NCBI GenBank assembly: GCA_963678705.1
Contig: OY783205.1
Coordinates: forward strand, 6,882,001 to 6,946,000
Reading direction: 5' to 3'
Origin: Panorpa germanica
Taxonomy: Eukaryota > Arthropoda > Insecta > Mecoptera > Panorpidae
DNA length: 64,000 bases
This document shows positions 1 to 11,546 of the stretch, piece by piece. The translations under genes were made by a program, and so were the position numbers. Numbering within the stretch: position 1 is the stretch's first letter; each line of letters starts with the position of its first letter. Under the pieces are notes generated by a model. That model saw only the letters and a list, made by a program, of their open reading frames with translations. It had not been told where the DNA came from and did no database searches.

Positions 1-146
1 AAATCAAACCTTGAATCTCGTGTCATGTCTCTAAATTTTTCATAGTAAAATAATGGATGTAAAGGAAGTGCGTTACAGCATATGCAATGAAGGTCGGACC
101 GACTTGCACAAAGGAGCTTTTAGATACTGCTTGTTGTCGATAAGGA

Positions 147-1047
147 TTATTTGGGGAGAGTCAAAGGTTTTGTAATTGCGGAATTTGAATATAGAGCTTT
201 ATGGTATTTATGTACGAATTTTAATAAGTTATCTAATGTTGGATATTCAATGTCAGCATATTCCCTGGAAAATTGCGATGTAATGTCAGTACTCAAATTT
301 CTGACGGATAATATATAGAAGACAAACCCAAGCAGATTGTCTGGGTTCATTTGAAGTAACGCTCCAGACGATTCAGAAAATGTTTTCATAAAATTTTAAA
401 GTCTAGCTTTAGTATTTGTTTTTTCCGTGAACGATATCATATTGTTTAATAGTTTAACGGCCACCACCCTGTTATTTTCGGACCGCCTTTTAAGTGTTTC
501 CAATGCAAGAGCATAATTATCTTCCTCAAATGGAATTATCTATAGTACTGCTGAGGGGGGTCCTGACTGGGTGCTTATTAGATAATGAAATTTGCTTGTT
601 GTAGACAAGTCACTATTTGAGTTTATAATATTTTCGAACAAGTCGAAATAGCTTTTAAATTTCTCCGGGTCACCATTAAAAGTTTGTAACGAAATTATAC
701 TAATTTATGTAGTTTGTATTAACAATTTTTCTAATATTATGATAAAGACCCGGTATATTATCTATCTTCGCTTTAATACAAAAATATAATGTTCTTGTGG
801 TTGAAATTAATTTCATGTTTTCATCCTGTAATTCTTATTCGGCTTCTAAGCAGTACTGATTTAGGTCGTCGCAATAAGTTTTAAATTCATCATATGTTCT
901 AGATAATTCAGAAGCCATATTCCCAATTACGGAAAAAAGAGGTTTTTCCGTTTCATAACTGTCACATGAAATATTTAAGTCTATTAGAAAACCTAACGCA
1001 GTATCTCGCCTGACTCGTGTAAGCGTGATTAACGTTTGACTAGTCAT
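147..1047 (-). pseudogene. BEL/Pao-type LTR retrotransposon gag remnant (DUF1759-like)
   Basis: Read on the minus strand, the 70-residue frame at 835-1047 (start at 1047) is followed, through stops and frameshifts, by a stretch near 700-440 carrying GDPEKFKSYFDLF and NYALALETLKRR, and then by the 80-residue frame at 147-389. A hydrophobic-aromatic GDP..F..YFDLF segment followed by a NY..AL..L element is what I associate with the DUF1759 gag domain of BEL/Pao retrotransposons. A leader resembling a BEL primer-binding site lies just upstream. The gene is dead: at least four stops or shifts separate the pieces, and it runs toward the left window edge, where protease and reverse transcriptase would be expected but are not seen. 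The family assignment rests on pattern recognition only. Confidence 0.6.
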
Positions 1048-1089
1048 TTTATCAACAATTTATAGTTTCGTTTCTTTCCAGTACTAAAT

Positions 1090-1108
1090 CCGGCTCGATT
1101 GGACCAAA
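1090..1108 (-). other. Possible primer-binding site of the BEL/Pao element
   Basis: On the minus strand this reads TTTGGTCCAATCGAGCCGG and lies about 45 bases upstream of the gag start. A TTTGGTCC-type leader next to the LTR is typical of insect BEL/Pao elements. The LTR itself would lie at higher coordinates, but I could not delimit it. Confidence 0.35.
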
Positions 1109-1109
1109 T

Positions 1110-2076
1110 GTACACGACGTTCGTGCCTATTTGAAGCACTGAAGTTTTTGGTTGCTTAAACTTAGATTGAATCGGACTGTATAGTTTTTTAAACTGTAAT
1201 AATATTATTATTCTGTATATATTTGATATTAATTATTAACTTGAAGCGCACTGAATAATAATATTATTGAATAAAAAATATAAGGAGGTACAGGAGTTAA
1301 ACGTAAATGATGAAAACGTCGTGAAATTTGGAGGGTCGATAAAAATAGATGAAACACATACTGTCTCAAAATTTTAGAGACCTAGGTTGCATAGTTTTCT
1401 TTTTATACATGATTGAAAATAGTCATTTTCCATACAAATCATAAGTTTTAGCTCAATTTCACCACATAATATAACTTTTAACTATGAAAAAATGGTGACA
1501 CGGCTTTCAAAAACTAGGTGTATATAGAAAAATCTTTTCTGAAACTATTACAAAAAGAAAATTATCAAAAGGATACCTATATACGAAAATAATTAAAGAA
1601 AACCATTCAAAAACAGTACATGTGGGTTATGAGCCGGCAACGTTGCAAATGGCAAATCAAGCGGGAAATTCAAAATATAAAAAAATAGTGACACGGGTTT
1701 CAAAAACTACTTGTATGTAAAAAAATCTTATCACAAAAATGCCTATTTTCAAAAATAATGAAATAAAACCAATACTAAACACAATAAATGTTTGTCATTT
1801 CTTTTTGAAGCATGGTGGGATTGGGAATATTTGTAAGAAGATTGTAAAATCGTAGAGACATATACCATAAATATGTTCAATATTAAAGAAAAATAGTAAA
1901 TAGTAGTAAATAAATATTTTAAACATATAACATATATATTTCACTATAATTCATACAATTAAATGTAAATGAAAATGAATTGTTTATTATATTCCATTTT
2001 AGGATTTTATGTTTTTAAATAATTCAACAAGCTACTGATAATTTTTTTTGACTTCGAGACTCGAACTTTTATCTTT
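1110..2076. other. AT-rich stretch without recognisable gene
   Basis: I see no long reading frame and no recognisable protein fragment in any frame. It may contain the LTR of the neighbouring BEL/Pao remnant, but no second copy is present to prove this. Confidence 0.5.
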
Positions 2077-4093
2077 TCATCTTTTAACAATGGAATCATT
2101 CCAATTAATTTTACGATTAATGATCTGATCAGTAGATATTTTAAGATTTGCACAGATTTTCGCTAACATTATAACATCATACACAGCATTATGAGCACTG
2201 TCAGTAGGAATATTAAGCCATGAAGCTAGACCAATTAGAGTGCACTTTCCTTTTCCTTTACGATCTGTCACTGATTTGATGAGAGGCAGAGTATCTACGA
2301 AACCTATGACAACGGACCCAAAATCATCAATCATAGACATTTTTTTTATAGATGTTATAAGAATTGGTGCATCAAATTTACAGTTGTGAGCAACTAAAAC
2401 AACGGAATGTTTTAGCTTGATTAGAAAGCTACGAAACGCATCCAAAGCTAATCTCAGGGGGATCGATGGTACTCTGGTGCCATTAAGCAACAATTCACCT
2501 TGTTCATTGGTTAGTCCGTTACATGCAGAAGCCTGGGGTGATATTCTCTATTGGATTAATGTAAACAGAAAATGTCGAGTTCTTGCATTGTGCTGCAATT
2601 TGTAGAATATCGGAATTTCTTGATAAACCAGATGTTTCCAAATCAAAAAACACCACAACAGAATTGGAAGCTGGTATTTCATCATCTGTTAGAACGATCT
2701 CTTCATGTACACCAATGGTATTAGAAATTGGATCAAGTGTTACATTTGTGGAAAGTAATCCCATATTGCATTCGTATTGGGTCCCTTCCATATTCTCTTT
2801 TTTTTCCGTAGGTTACCTCGCTGTTCTTTCAAAAATAGTCGCCTACGTTTAAATTCTGGACGCTTTACCTTTAAATATCGCCGTTGCGCAATTTTTGATC
2901 TTCTATCGATATACTTTGTAGTATGTACTCCTGGAGACAAAGGTATTTTTTTTGCAGCTGCCTGAATATACCCCGCACCAAGATTTTTTTCAGCAATAGT
3001 ACAACCAAATCTAAAATCTCCAGAAGCTGTTTGAGAATAGCATCTAGATTTGGGGTAATGACTAGTCATGGTGGCATTTAGACTTTCATTTGCTTGACTG
3101 GATGCTCCAGCAGCAAATCGTTCTACATTGTAAGCTAATTTATCAAAAAGGGATTTCAAGTCTTCAAATAATTTTGGACTTTGAAAACCACCTTTTATAA
3201 CCCGGTGTTCATAGGTTCCGGATTTTTTGCAAACCTGCACCAATCACCACAATTATCATGATGATTAAAAGTGTGATTTGGAATATTTCTCAAAGTATCC
3301 GCTATTGCTGTGCAATTTCCTGCGTTTTGAGAAATGGCATAAGTAAAGCACCGATGCAGATAAGCTATTGCTTCACTTTTCAATTCCTTATGTTCCTTAG
3401 CATATTTGTACAAAGTATTTGTGACACCCCGACTTGTATGGTTTTTATCCGAAAACTTAATAACAGGCGTACTACTTGCTGCTCGAACTGCAGCAATTGT
3501 TGAGCTATCGTCATCTCCAATTAAAATTCTTAACTCCATATTTAAATCTTTTAATATTGTACTCTCTGAAATAATACGAGCAGCAGCAAATGGTTCCATA
3601 GCTTTCGCACTCCCAATAAAATTAAGTCTGCAGTCATGATCTGATTTTGGATGACCAAGTGAACATTTTCTACAGCTGCGATTTGTGGTGTAATAATCAA
3701 ATTGCCAGTTTCTCTGCCCAAAAATGCACCGTAACCATTTTTGCTGTCATATGTCCGTCCACTTCCTTTGGTACTGTAACCCATATCATATGATGCAGCA
3801 ACACGTACAACACCATCATATGTTTTCTTCGAATTTTCAACATCAATTAACCCCTCACAATTATTTTTCTCAACAAAGGTATCATAATCAGCCGAAATAG
3901 ACATGGTTTCTTCATTGTTGTGCATGGCAGCTTTTATTGCAGACTCTGTCTGTCCTGTATTTAATTCAGGCAGAATGAAATTGGACGGTGCACTTTGTGG
4001 TCTGTAACATATATTTTTAAATGAACAATTAAGCAGAATGAAAATATTCATAAGTCTAAAATATTTATTGATGTTAGTAATTTCTTGATTCAT
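2077..4093 (-). pseudogene. Mutator-like transposase fused to a DEDDh 3'-5' exonuclease (decayed)
   Basis: Five overlapping minus-strand frames (3551-4093, 3195-3599, 2740-3243, 2519-2791, 2077-2493) form one broken polypeptide. The transposase part shows SYDMGYSTKGSGR (expected first catalytic Asp), then the LNFIGSAKAMEP block, ILIGDDDSST (second Asp), a Cys/His cluster FNHHDNCGDWC and SSQANESLN (candidate catalytic Glu). The C-terminal part is an exonuclease of the DnaQ/TREX class: ExoI VVFFDLETSGL, ExoII AHNCKFDAPIL and ExoIII HNAVYDVIML, so the four acidic residues and the His are all kept. Mutator-like transposases cut and paste DNA; the exonuclease would trim 3' ends. The breaks are frameshifts, so no intact protein can be made. 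The fusion order is directly visible; the role of the exonuclease in transposition is inference. Confidence 0.75.
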
Positions 4094-4830
4094 TATGTTG
4101 TTGATAAATCATTGTTCTTTAATAAATAGATGTAATAATAGAATTTTACTGTTATAGAATATAATATTATTAGAAGTAAATATAAAAAAAAATTATTTCG
4201 ATATGATGTTAATAAAAATAAAATACTATATATATATGTGGGGTGACAATAAGCCTATCCTAGTTGACGTTTCCAATTGTGGGTCTACCTTACACACACT
4301 AAGGTTAGCTGGTTAGCTAGATTACCAGCTGTGGTTTTAGCTGTTTTGATGTTATTTCAATCCTTAGTTGAGCCCCCATTTACAATTTAGCTTATTAAAA
4401 ATAAAGTTCAATTAATTATTTCTCAAAGAAATTATATTACAAAAATAACTCACATATATAAAAATAGTTCACAACAATATTATCAAACAACAAATATTAC
4501 AACTAGTAATATTGTTAAACGGATTCTAATTCCTAATGTTATTAACAACTAGTTAATACTACATTTCCCGAATTTACCAATGACTGTCATACAAACTGTG
4601 TATGTTACTACTATCGCCATTTTAACAATCTTCTCTGTGCTAACCATGCATCTGCTGCATGTCGTAGCAAGCGAACTGTCAAGTGAACGAGGTCCACAAA
4701 TCGTTTCAAAAACAGAGCTAGTAACATTTAAATATAACTTAATATTCGCAATGTTCCTAACCTATTTTATAGAGTTCTTTATAATTATTATTTCTTACAA
4801 ACTAATTATATCTAATCCTAAATTATATCC

Positions 4831-4833
<3 letters not shown>

Positions 4834-4893
<60 letters not shown>
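4834..4893. repeat. (AT)n microsatellite
   Basis: About 60 bases of uninterrupted alternating A and T, likely length-polymorphic. Confidence 0.95.
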
Positions 4894-4898
<5 letters not shown>

Positions 4899-5055
4899 TA
4901 TAACAACAGTTAGTGTAACAAAATAAAGGTACTTACAGTTTCAAAGTGTTTCAGCACAAATCACCCAATAACTTATTTTAATTTACACAGTAATATTGAG
5001 CGTTTATGAGAAATTATGACAGACAGCTTGGCGGCAATATGAACAGGGAATCCCC

Positions 5056-5175
5056 AAATTCATGAACGTATTTCGCTTATTATACAGAAAAATATGTTCT
5101 GTAACAGTGTCATCTGTGAGCATTATTGTGACATAATGTAAAATACTAGATGTTACCAGCATATTTAAAAATTAT
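5056..5175. repeat. Copy 1 of a dispersed unclassified repeat
   Basis: This segment aligns by eye with 26388-26507 in the same orientation: both have the core GAACGTATTTC, CTTATTATACAG and the later GTCATCT block at matching spacing. It has no coding potential and matches no family I recognise. Confidence 0.6.
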
Positions 5176-5333
5176 TTTATGAAAATTTTTATTTATTCTT
5201 CTAAAGGAATTTTATTTTATTTATTGTTGTTATTCTTCTAAAAGGAAATAAAATTTAAAATGAAAGTACTAATTATTTATTTGAATTTAAATAAAACATA
5301 TGAAACAGTAGAATATAACGGTAAAAGTAAGAA

Positions 5334-6041
5334 TTATAAATATTGTTTAATTAGTTCTTCCACTGCTTTGATCCCTCTTATGTTCCAATGTAACATGTCT
5401 GTCCTGCCATCACGGTAATACCTTAAATTTCGAATCAAAATATTATTAATTTTTATTAGGTAAATGTGTTAGTGAGATAAAACCTTATAATATTTACCTT
5501 TCAAATAAGTTTATCTTTACTTCCTCATTGTTTTCTTTGAATACATGACGTATATCTGCTACAGTTACATGGTCGTCTGTAATTAAATAAAATTATTTTT
5601 AATATTATGCATTGTTAATTTGATTTACTTTATGTAAGTTGTATTATCTCAACATACGTTTTTCTTAATTAAGAATGTAACTCTTGTAGATATTTAACCG
5701 CCTTAGTTTTTCGTGGTCATTCATGAATCTAGGAGGTGTTGGCAGTGTTAGCCAAGCCACATGTATTTGTATTAGTTTGTTCGCAATGCAATGAATTATA
5801 TGTTTAAATTTCCTTGGGTGAAGGTTCTGAAATTGTTTTATTATATATAGTATCATCAATATTCATAGATATTTTAGCATAGATAATGCAGAGTTATTTG
5901 GTTACCTACATTGTTAATGTCGTTTATCCCAATCATGATAACCGCCTTTTTTATATTTGCGTTCCTTTCTTTAATGTGACGAATGCTGCTCTCCAGCTGC
6001 CGAACAGTCCTGCCACTGACAGCTCTGTCAACCTTTTTCAT
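5334..6041 (-). CDS. Spliced SGNH-hydrolase-like gene (3' four exons; possible nonsense codon)
   Basis: Four minus-strand exons can be built with consensus GT/AG sites and matching phases: 6041-5910, 5826-5658, 5576-5498 and 5421-5334. The introns are small (83, 81 and 76 bases). Exon A encodes VIMIGINDINN, which fits the GxND block III of SGNH/GDSL esterases. Exon B encodes LTLPTPPRF and a following LN. Exon D encodes RDGRTDMLHWN, which fits the DxxH block V carrying the catalytic Asp and His, and ends at a TAA. The block I serine (GDS) must be in an upstream exon that I could not find; the ATG at 6041 is only the first Met in frame. Exon B contains an in-frame TAA near its end, so the gene may be a recent pseudogene or my exon B donor may be wrong. 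Such enzymes hydrolyse esters. SGNH domains also occur in ORF1 of some CR1-type LINEs, but the introns argue against that here. Confidence 0.6.
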
Positions 6042-6680
6042 TGCTGGCGGTAATTTGAATCAAATGTAAAATATATTGGCTTCATCCATTCATCGAAAAT
6101 CACATTAACCGCAGATTGTTTGGTGCTACAAGAGAGTTATCAGAGGTTGATTCAGTAGTTCAATCAGTATTGACTGCCAAGCCCGTCATTTTTATAGGAA
6201 TATTTCATCTATGCGTCGTGCAGTACTCTAGAGCTATGACATGTTGCAGCCCAGGCCGCATAACTTGACTAAGCAAATGCGATGATGGAGCTCCGTGGAC
6301 AGAGCCTCCTTTGTTTAAATGCAAGCTACAAGAAATTGTACAACAAGCGGTAAATGGAAAACCGTGCATATGAAGAGACGCTACTTGGATGTAGGAATAG
6401 GTCTTACTTGATGTTTGTATTCTTTTTTTTACCTTAAATTTGCTGATATAAATTCATGCCTACTGACCTCGTAGTAACACCAAACTTTATTGGTCCATCG
6501 AATTAGTTTATATCCTACAAACTATCACGTCTCATATATATTTTATACATATAAATATATATAAGACAATATCTCCAATTTTATGTTAATCAATTATTAA
6601 GTCCATGAGAATATATGGTCACTGTTTTACCGACAGACGAGCTTTGTACCAACTAAAGAAATATAATTTCTTTACGTATA
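6042..6680. other. No recognised gene
   Basis: Upstream exons of the SGNH-like gene may lie here, but I could not identify one with a GDS motif. Nothing else is recognised. Confidence 0.4.
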
Positions 6681-7475
6681 TACAGGGTCTCCCAAAATTC
6701 ACGCAATATTTTAATGTTTATGCCATGTGCCATTTAATTTGTAAGGTGTTTGCAACGAAAAGGGAAATACAGTGTACCAACTGACAGTTCGAATCAAAAT
6801 CACATTTAGCGCTGATGCTCATTTTCGTCTTGATGGCTTTATTAATCGTCAAAATTGTCGCATTTTGGGATAATAAAATTCACGAGTGATTGTGAGAAAT
6901 AAATCCATCCACAAAATTGTACTGTGTTGTGCGAATTTTGGGCTGGCGGCACTATCTCGGAACATTCTTCTTCGAAATTTTGCTGGTCAGGCAATAACGG
7001 TGCTCGCTATCGCGACATGATAATTCACTTTCTTGTGCCTAACTTGCAAGATTTGAATGTGTAGAATATGTGGTTTCAGCAATTCATTTACTGCATGAAT
7101 CATTTCCTGGTCGTGTAGTTTCCAGTCATGGTGGTCACAATGGGCCGCCCAAATTATTGAATGTAACGCCGTTGGACTTGTTGAAATTTGAAGTCTTAGG
7201 TTTATGCCAAGAAGCCCACGACCACTTAAACCTTGAATGAAGAAATGAGGAATTCAACGGAATTCAGTCACATTTATGCAAAATGGTCATAAAAAAAACT
7301 ATAAAAGAAAGCATATGTGCCAACATAGCCGTGGATGCCATTTACCCGATATTCAGTTCCATACATAATCAGCAAAAAAAAATCATGAATCAATGAAAAA
7401 AAATTAAATTGGTTAGTTATAAACCTATGTATTCTATCAAAGTTACTTCTTGCGTGAATTTTAGGACACCATGTA
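6681..7475 (+). mobile_element. Decayed Tc1/mariner-superfamily element with terminal inverted repeats
   Basis: Left end TACAGGGTCTCCCAAAATTC (6681 on) and right end reading inward as TACATGGTGTCCTAAAATTC (from 7475) form imperfect inverted repeats of about 26 bases. Each end is flanked by a TA, the expected mariner target duplication. The 795-bp interior carries plus-strand scraps of an IS630/mariner DDE transposase, including the fragments HAHFRLDGFIN, FPGRVVSSHGGHN and TPLDLLKFEVLG. Stops and shifts interrupt every frame, and the element is shorter than an autonomous copy, so it is an internally deleted, dead element. Confidence 0.7.
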
Positions 7476-7744
7476 TATACCAAATATACAAAACTGTATT
7501 TATTATTATTATTAATTAATTGCTATTATTAATAATTTAGTTTCACAAATATAAAACCTAAGGAATTGGCTATATTAATAAATAAACGAGTGCACTTTAT
7601 ATAGTTAATGAAGTATTATAATTATAATTGATTTATACGTATTGATTTCCTAGTTGTACTTATAATTCGCTGTAAAATTCAAAATAGTATATTTATTTAA
7701 ATTATACAATAAGACATGTAATTATTTTAAATTTTACCAAATAG

Positions 7745-8160
7745 TCTTTTCAGTCACTTCTACTTCCATTTTTGTTTTTACACGGGGATCGTCCGAATTG
7801 TGGTTGCTTTTTAACCATTTCTTCACTAACGGTACTGGATCCCATTTTATTAAAGCAAACCATGCAATTAAATAACCATAATATTACTTATATGTTAATT
7901 GAAACGATCAGTCTGTTTCGTTTTTCTGTGCATTATTCATAAGGCTAAAACCTCTTTCAGCTTCTGCTAACTGACGGCTATGGTTTTCAAAATATGTTTT
8001 GTCTTCTGAATACTTTTGGGAATATCACATTTATCTGTATTTCTTAAGAAATTTTCAAGAAAATCTCTGTAGTCATTGATGTTTATTTCATAATTAAAAA
8101 TTTTATAAAATGAAATCATTTCCTGTAATTAAAGTAATTTAACAAACGGTTCGATCGAAC
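7745..8160 (-). pseudogene. hAT transposase C-terminal (dimerisation) remnant
   Basis: In minus-strand frames I read INDYRDFLENFLRNTDKCDIP, then AEAERGFSLMNNAQKNETD, then IKWDPVPLVKKWLKSN followed by DDPR. The order ERGFSxMN, then W.P..x.V..WL and DD.R is the signature of the hAT family C-terminal dimerisation domain. Stops and a shift separate the pieces. The catalytic core and TIRs were not found. Confidence 0.55.
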
Positions 8161-8934
8161 CGTTGGCTGAATCCCATCACTGGCTGTAACTTACATATTA
8201 ACAATTTTTTTTTTAAATTGGTTTGGTTGATATATTTTGCATAATTTTTCAGCTTTCACTTGCCGTTAAAATAAAGAAAATTTGTTAAGCCGTTCCTTAG
8301 ATATCGCAATATACAATCGTGGTAGTCGCCATTTTGAATCTTCAATAAAGTGAGGAAGTGGAAATTTTAAGTGACTCCACTATCTAAAACTTATCTACTC
8401 GTTCAACTCTTTTTCATTGTACCAAATTTTACATTTTTATAAGAGAGAGTGCAGTATTAATTCGCATATAAATCGCGAAAAAATGCATATAATCGAATTT
8501 GTAAAGTTTTATGCTCTACAACTTTACTAATAACTGTAACATAAACAAGATATTTGCAAGAAAAACGACTTTTGGACCTTCGAAAAACGCGACTTGTGTA
8601 CGCGCTACACTATGAGATATTTCAGAGTTATAAAATACCAAAGCAAAGAATTGTTCAAGTTTTAGCTTGTTACCTCTTATTCCGAGATTTACCGATTTTT
8701 TCGTCTTGAATTACCGGGCTATCAAAATGCTGAAATATGTCCAGACTTCTTTAGTTTTATCAGCAATTATTTTTATTTGGAAGAAAGATAAAATAATAAG
8801 ATGTAGTTGGTTTAGGGAATAAAGCGGATAAGTGATAGGGTTTGTGGGTTAACACAACGGATTAACACTATGAAGAACAAAAATAAAATAAGTATTAAGC
8901 ATTTTCCAAATAGGAAATAGGTTTGTAAAAGTGT

Positions 8935-9338
8935 TCAAATAAAGAACGCTTACACCATGAACCATCTGCAACTACAGTTGTCTGTGGAATATCATTTTCG
9001 CCAACATTATCAACTTCTCTGGCCAACGTTGCCTCTTCTTTACCTGTGTCTTCCATGGACTGCTACAATGTTTTAGTTATAACAGTTGAAACATATCCCT
9101 CATTATTTTGGAATGTTTGTTGTGACATGCATGATATATCCAGAACAGCAGTGATTTCCTTTAGATGTGATAAACCATTGTTAGTTGTTATTATCGCTAA
9201 AGTTGCCGATGCGTTGACAGGTATTTTATCTATTCCAGATAAATCTACTGAACAAATTTCTGCTGTTATATTACACATTTTAAATTTTAAAAAGAATTTC
9301 GATGCAAGACCGTATCTCTTTTCTTCAATTACTTCCAT
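8935..9338 (-). pseudogene. Second Mutator-like transposase fragment (N-terminal region and first Asp)
   Basis: The minus-strand frame 9063-9338 encodes LASKFFLKFKMCNITAEI, a leucine/aspartate-rich region and AVLDISCMSQQTF, the pattern seen before the DDE core in the Mutator-like family represented at 2077-4093. Continuing downstream to about 8940, a shifted frame gives IPQTTVVADGSWCKRS, matching the VxDGSWxKR block that carries the first catalytic Asp. The rest of the transposase is missing. Confidence 0.55.
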
Positions 9339-9339
9339 T

Positions 9340-11351
9340 TCAACAAATGAGTAATGAAATTTATATGATATACAATATTTTTAATTTCGCGTATAAAGCG
9401 TATTGAATATCTAAAATGCGTCTGTCAGTTACAATATTAGATTTCGTAATATTGCTGTATTCCATAATTTACATGTCCGGTGTGGACTTCGGCGTTTCAT
9501 TTTTACCTTCAAATAGTGAAATAAATGCAACCGGCGACATTTCTTTAGCTTTCATGCTACTTTGTTCCAAATATCACGGTGGAGATAATGCTATTCTTTG
9601 AAGTAAAATATGATAATTAAATAGTAATTCTTTAATTTAACTTTAGTTGATTATTTTGTTAAAATAGCATACTTACTGCGTCTTTTCTAAAAAATGTCCT
9701 GATCTTCTGCGTATACTCAACCGCAATCGATCTTTAAAGCCTTTTCTATAACTCTTTCGAATTTTTATTGTATAAATTCTATTCTATTCCTGTTATTGTT
9801 ATCGCTCACAGACTCACATTCTCACAATGAACATAAACACTTCATTTTCCATCTCGTGACTCGGGACTGTACGCTATACTACTAAAACATCATATTACCT
9901 ATAACTGTATACAAGGCTTGTAAATTTGTTAAAAAAGTCAAGTTTTAATGTAAGATAATTTCAGTGTTAATTTTCAAATATTTACAAAAAAAATATATTT
10001 CATTTACTTAGTTTTAACCTTTATTTACATTTTGTAAACTTTTTTTCGTCAAATCGTGATTATTGACTTACGGCGTTGGCAGCCATTGCACTTTTACTAC
10101 TACAAATAACATAGTTTTTATTTATTCTAAACTTTCGTTCAAATCTTTGTTACTTTTACCGTATAGAAGATCGGGGTACCATAAATAGCGCGTTCAATAA
10201 TCAATTCTATGTTCAAAGTCAGCGTGCAGCCAAGAGGGCAGACATGGTGCTCTGATACTGTGCACAGCTGAAGAACGATGCGGCTTACTCGATTCGGTTG
10301 TGACAACGACAAAGGGCGCCTTTTGTAAGCGTTCCAAAAGCAATTGTTCAAATGTAAGCAGAGTGATTAAAAGAAACTTACGGTTAATTTTGGTTTTTCA
10401 TTTACGGTACATTTTCATGCTTACGATTATTTAACTGTTTCTAGGGAGTTTTTGTTTAGGTTGATTTGTTGGTTGTATTGTAATGTCACTTATTTGGAAA
10501 AAAGAAACTGCTTTGTAATACTAATCTTAATAAAATAAAAATATTCAGTTTCTGCAGTTTCACCTATAAAGTCAGTTGACTATTCAGTTTCACAGTTGAC
10601 TATTTTAAGGTCTCGTATTATTATCTCGCATCTGCATTGCAATTTCCCTCGGTGCGCCTCTGATCGTAAATAAATCTCAAGTGTGCACATTTTCATATGT
10701 TCCCATCTAGACTGACTAACTGAGTAACTAGACTGTCTTAAGACAGCGGATTTCCATTATGCAAACGATCCTAAATTTCATGAAATATATATAATATTAG
10801 TTCGTTAATTTTATTAATTCCTAGTACATTTTCTAAAACCATTGTACCATACCTTAATTTTAAAATTTTGTCGATAACAAACGCTTTGCTTTCTCAACAA
10901 CAGAAGAAATGGAATATCAAGTACACAGTGGCGGAGCTAGGTAACCAAAGGACCCGGTGCAAAAGGAAACTGGGACCCTAACTAAACTGTTTAGGTTTTA
11001 TCAAGTCGTATATATATAAGAGTAATTCATAAAATGTTTCACTCATGTAAATCAGATCTGTTCGATCACGATAATTGTTCGCAAGACTCAGAAATACGGC
11101 CACCGGTTATTACTGCATACCTCACAACAACGGTCTATCTTCGATAAATCTAAATATAAACTGTTCTTTTTATAAAATGAAATAACACCTGTGATTTCTC
11201 AAAAGCCTCATTATTGTGATTTATTTCGTTTAACAGCGATGATTTATTTCGGCCCCTGTTGATGAAAGCCCTGAAAAGTTAATTACAGTAAAATAAATAC
11301 TTTTCAATAAAGAATTAACATATAACCTATTAAATAAAGTTATGAAGGCAA
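9340..11351. other. No recognised gene
   Basis: AT-rich sequence with scattered short open frames. A 19-base segment at 10920-10938 resembles an hAT terminal repeat, but no partner was found. The first host base left of the Helitron is at 11351. Confidence 0.4.
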
Positions 11352-11385
11352 CTAGCTTTTGCCCGCGAGTTCGTCCGCGTGGAAT
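11352..11385 (-). other. Helitron 1 3' terminal hairpin and CTAG end
   Basis: On the minus strand this reads CACGCGGACGAACTCGCG, then GGCAAAAGCTAG. The short GCG/CGC stem sits about 10 bases before the CTAG terminus, the usual termination signal for rolling-circle Helitrons. Confidence 0.8.
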
Positions 11386-11546
11386 AGTGACTTCCGGCAG
11401 ATTTTTGGTTCTTCCCACATAGTTCCCGTTCTTGCGGGATTTTCGGAATGGTCGAGTTCCCGCAGAATTTTCAGGATAAAACCTATGTTTTTTTTTTTCG
11501 AGTTCCAAACTATATCTGTACAGTTTTTAAAGTAAATTTAATTATT

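Larger units (their letters stand above)
4094..5333. other. Non-coding AT-rich spacer with a dinucleotide microsatellite
   Basis: No supported gene. The stretch contains the (TA)n tract near 4834-4893 and one copy of a dispersed repeat at 5056-5175. A plus-strand open frame at 4580-4903 ends inside the microsatellite and resembles no protein I know. Confidence 0.5.

Noticed and set aside
4580-4903. A 107-codon plus-strand open frame with two hydrophobic stretches
   Set aside because: It ends inside the (AT)n microsatellite (Tyr-Ile repeats) and has no recognisable homology, so it is probably chance.
10920-10938. hAT-type terminal repeat (CACAGTGGCGGAGCTAGG)
   Set aside because: Resembles hAT ends, but no inverted partner or 8-bp duplication was found within the window.
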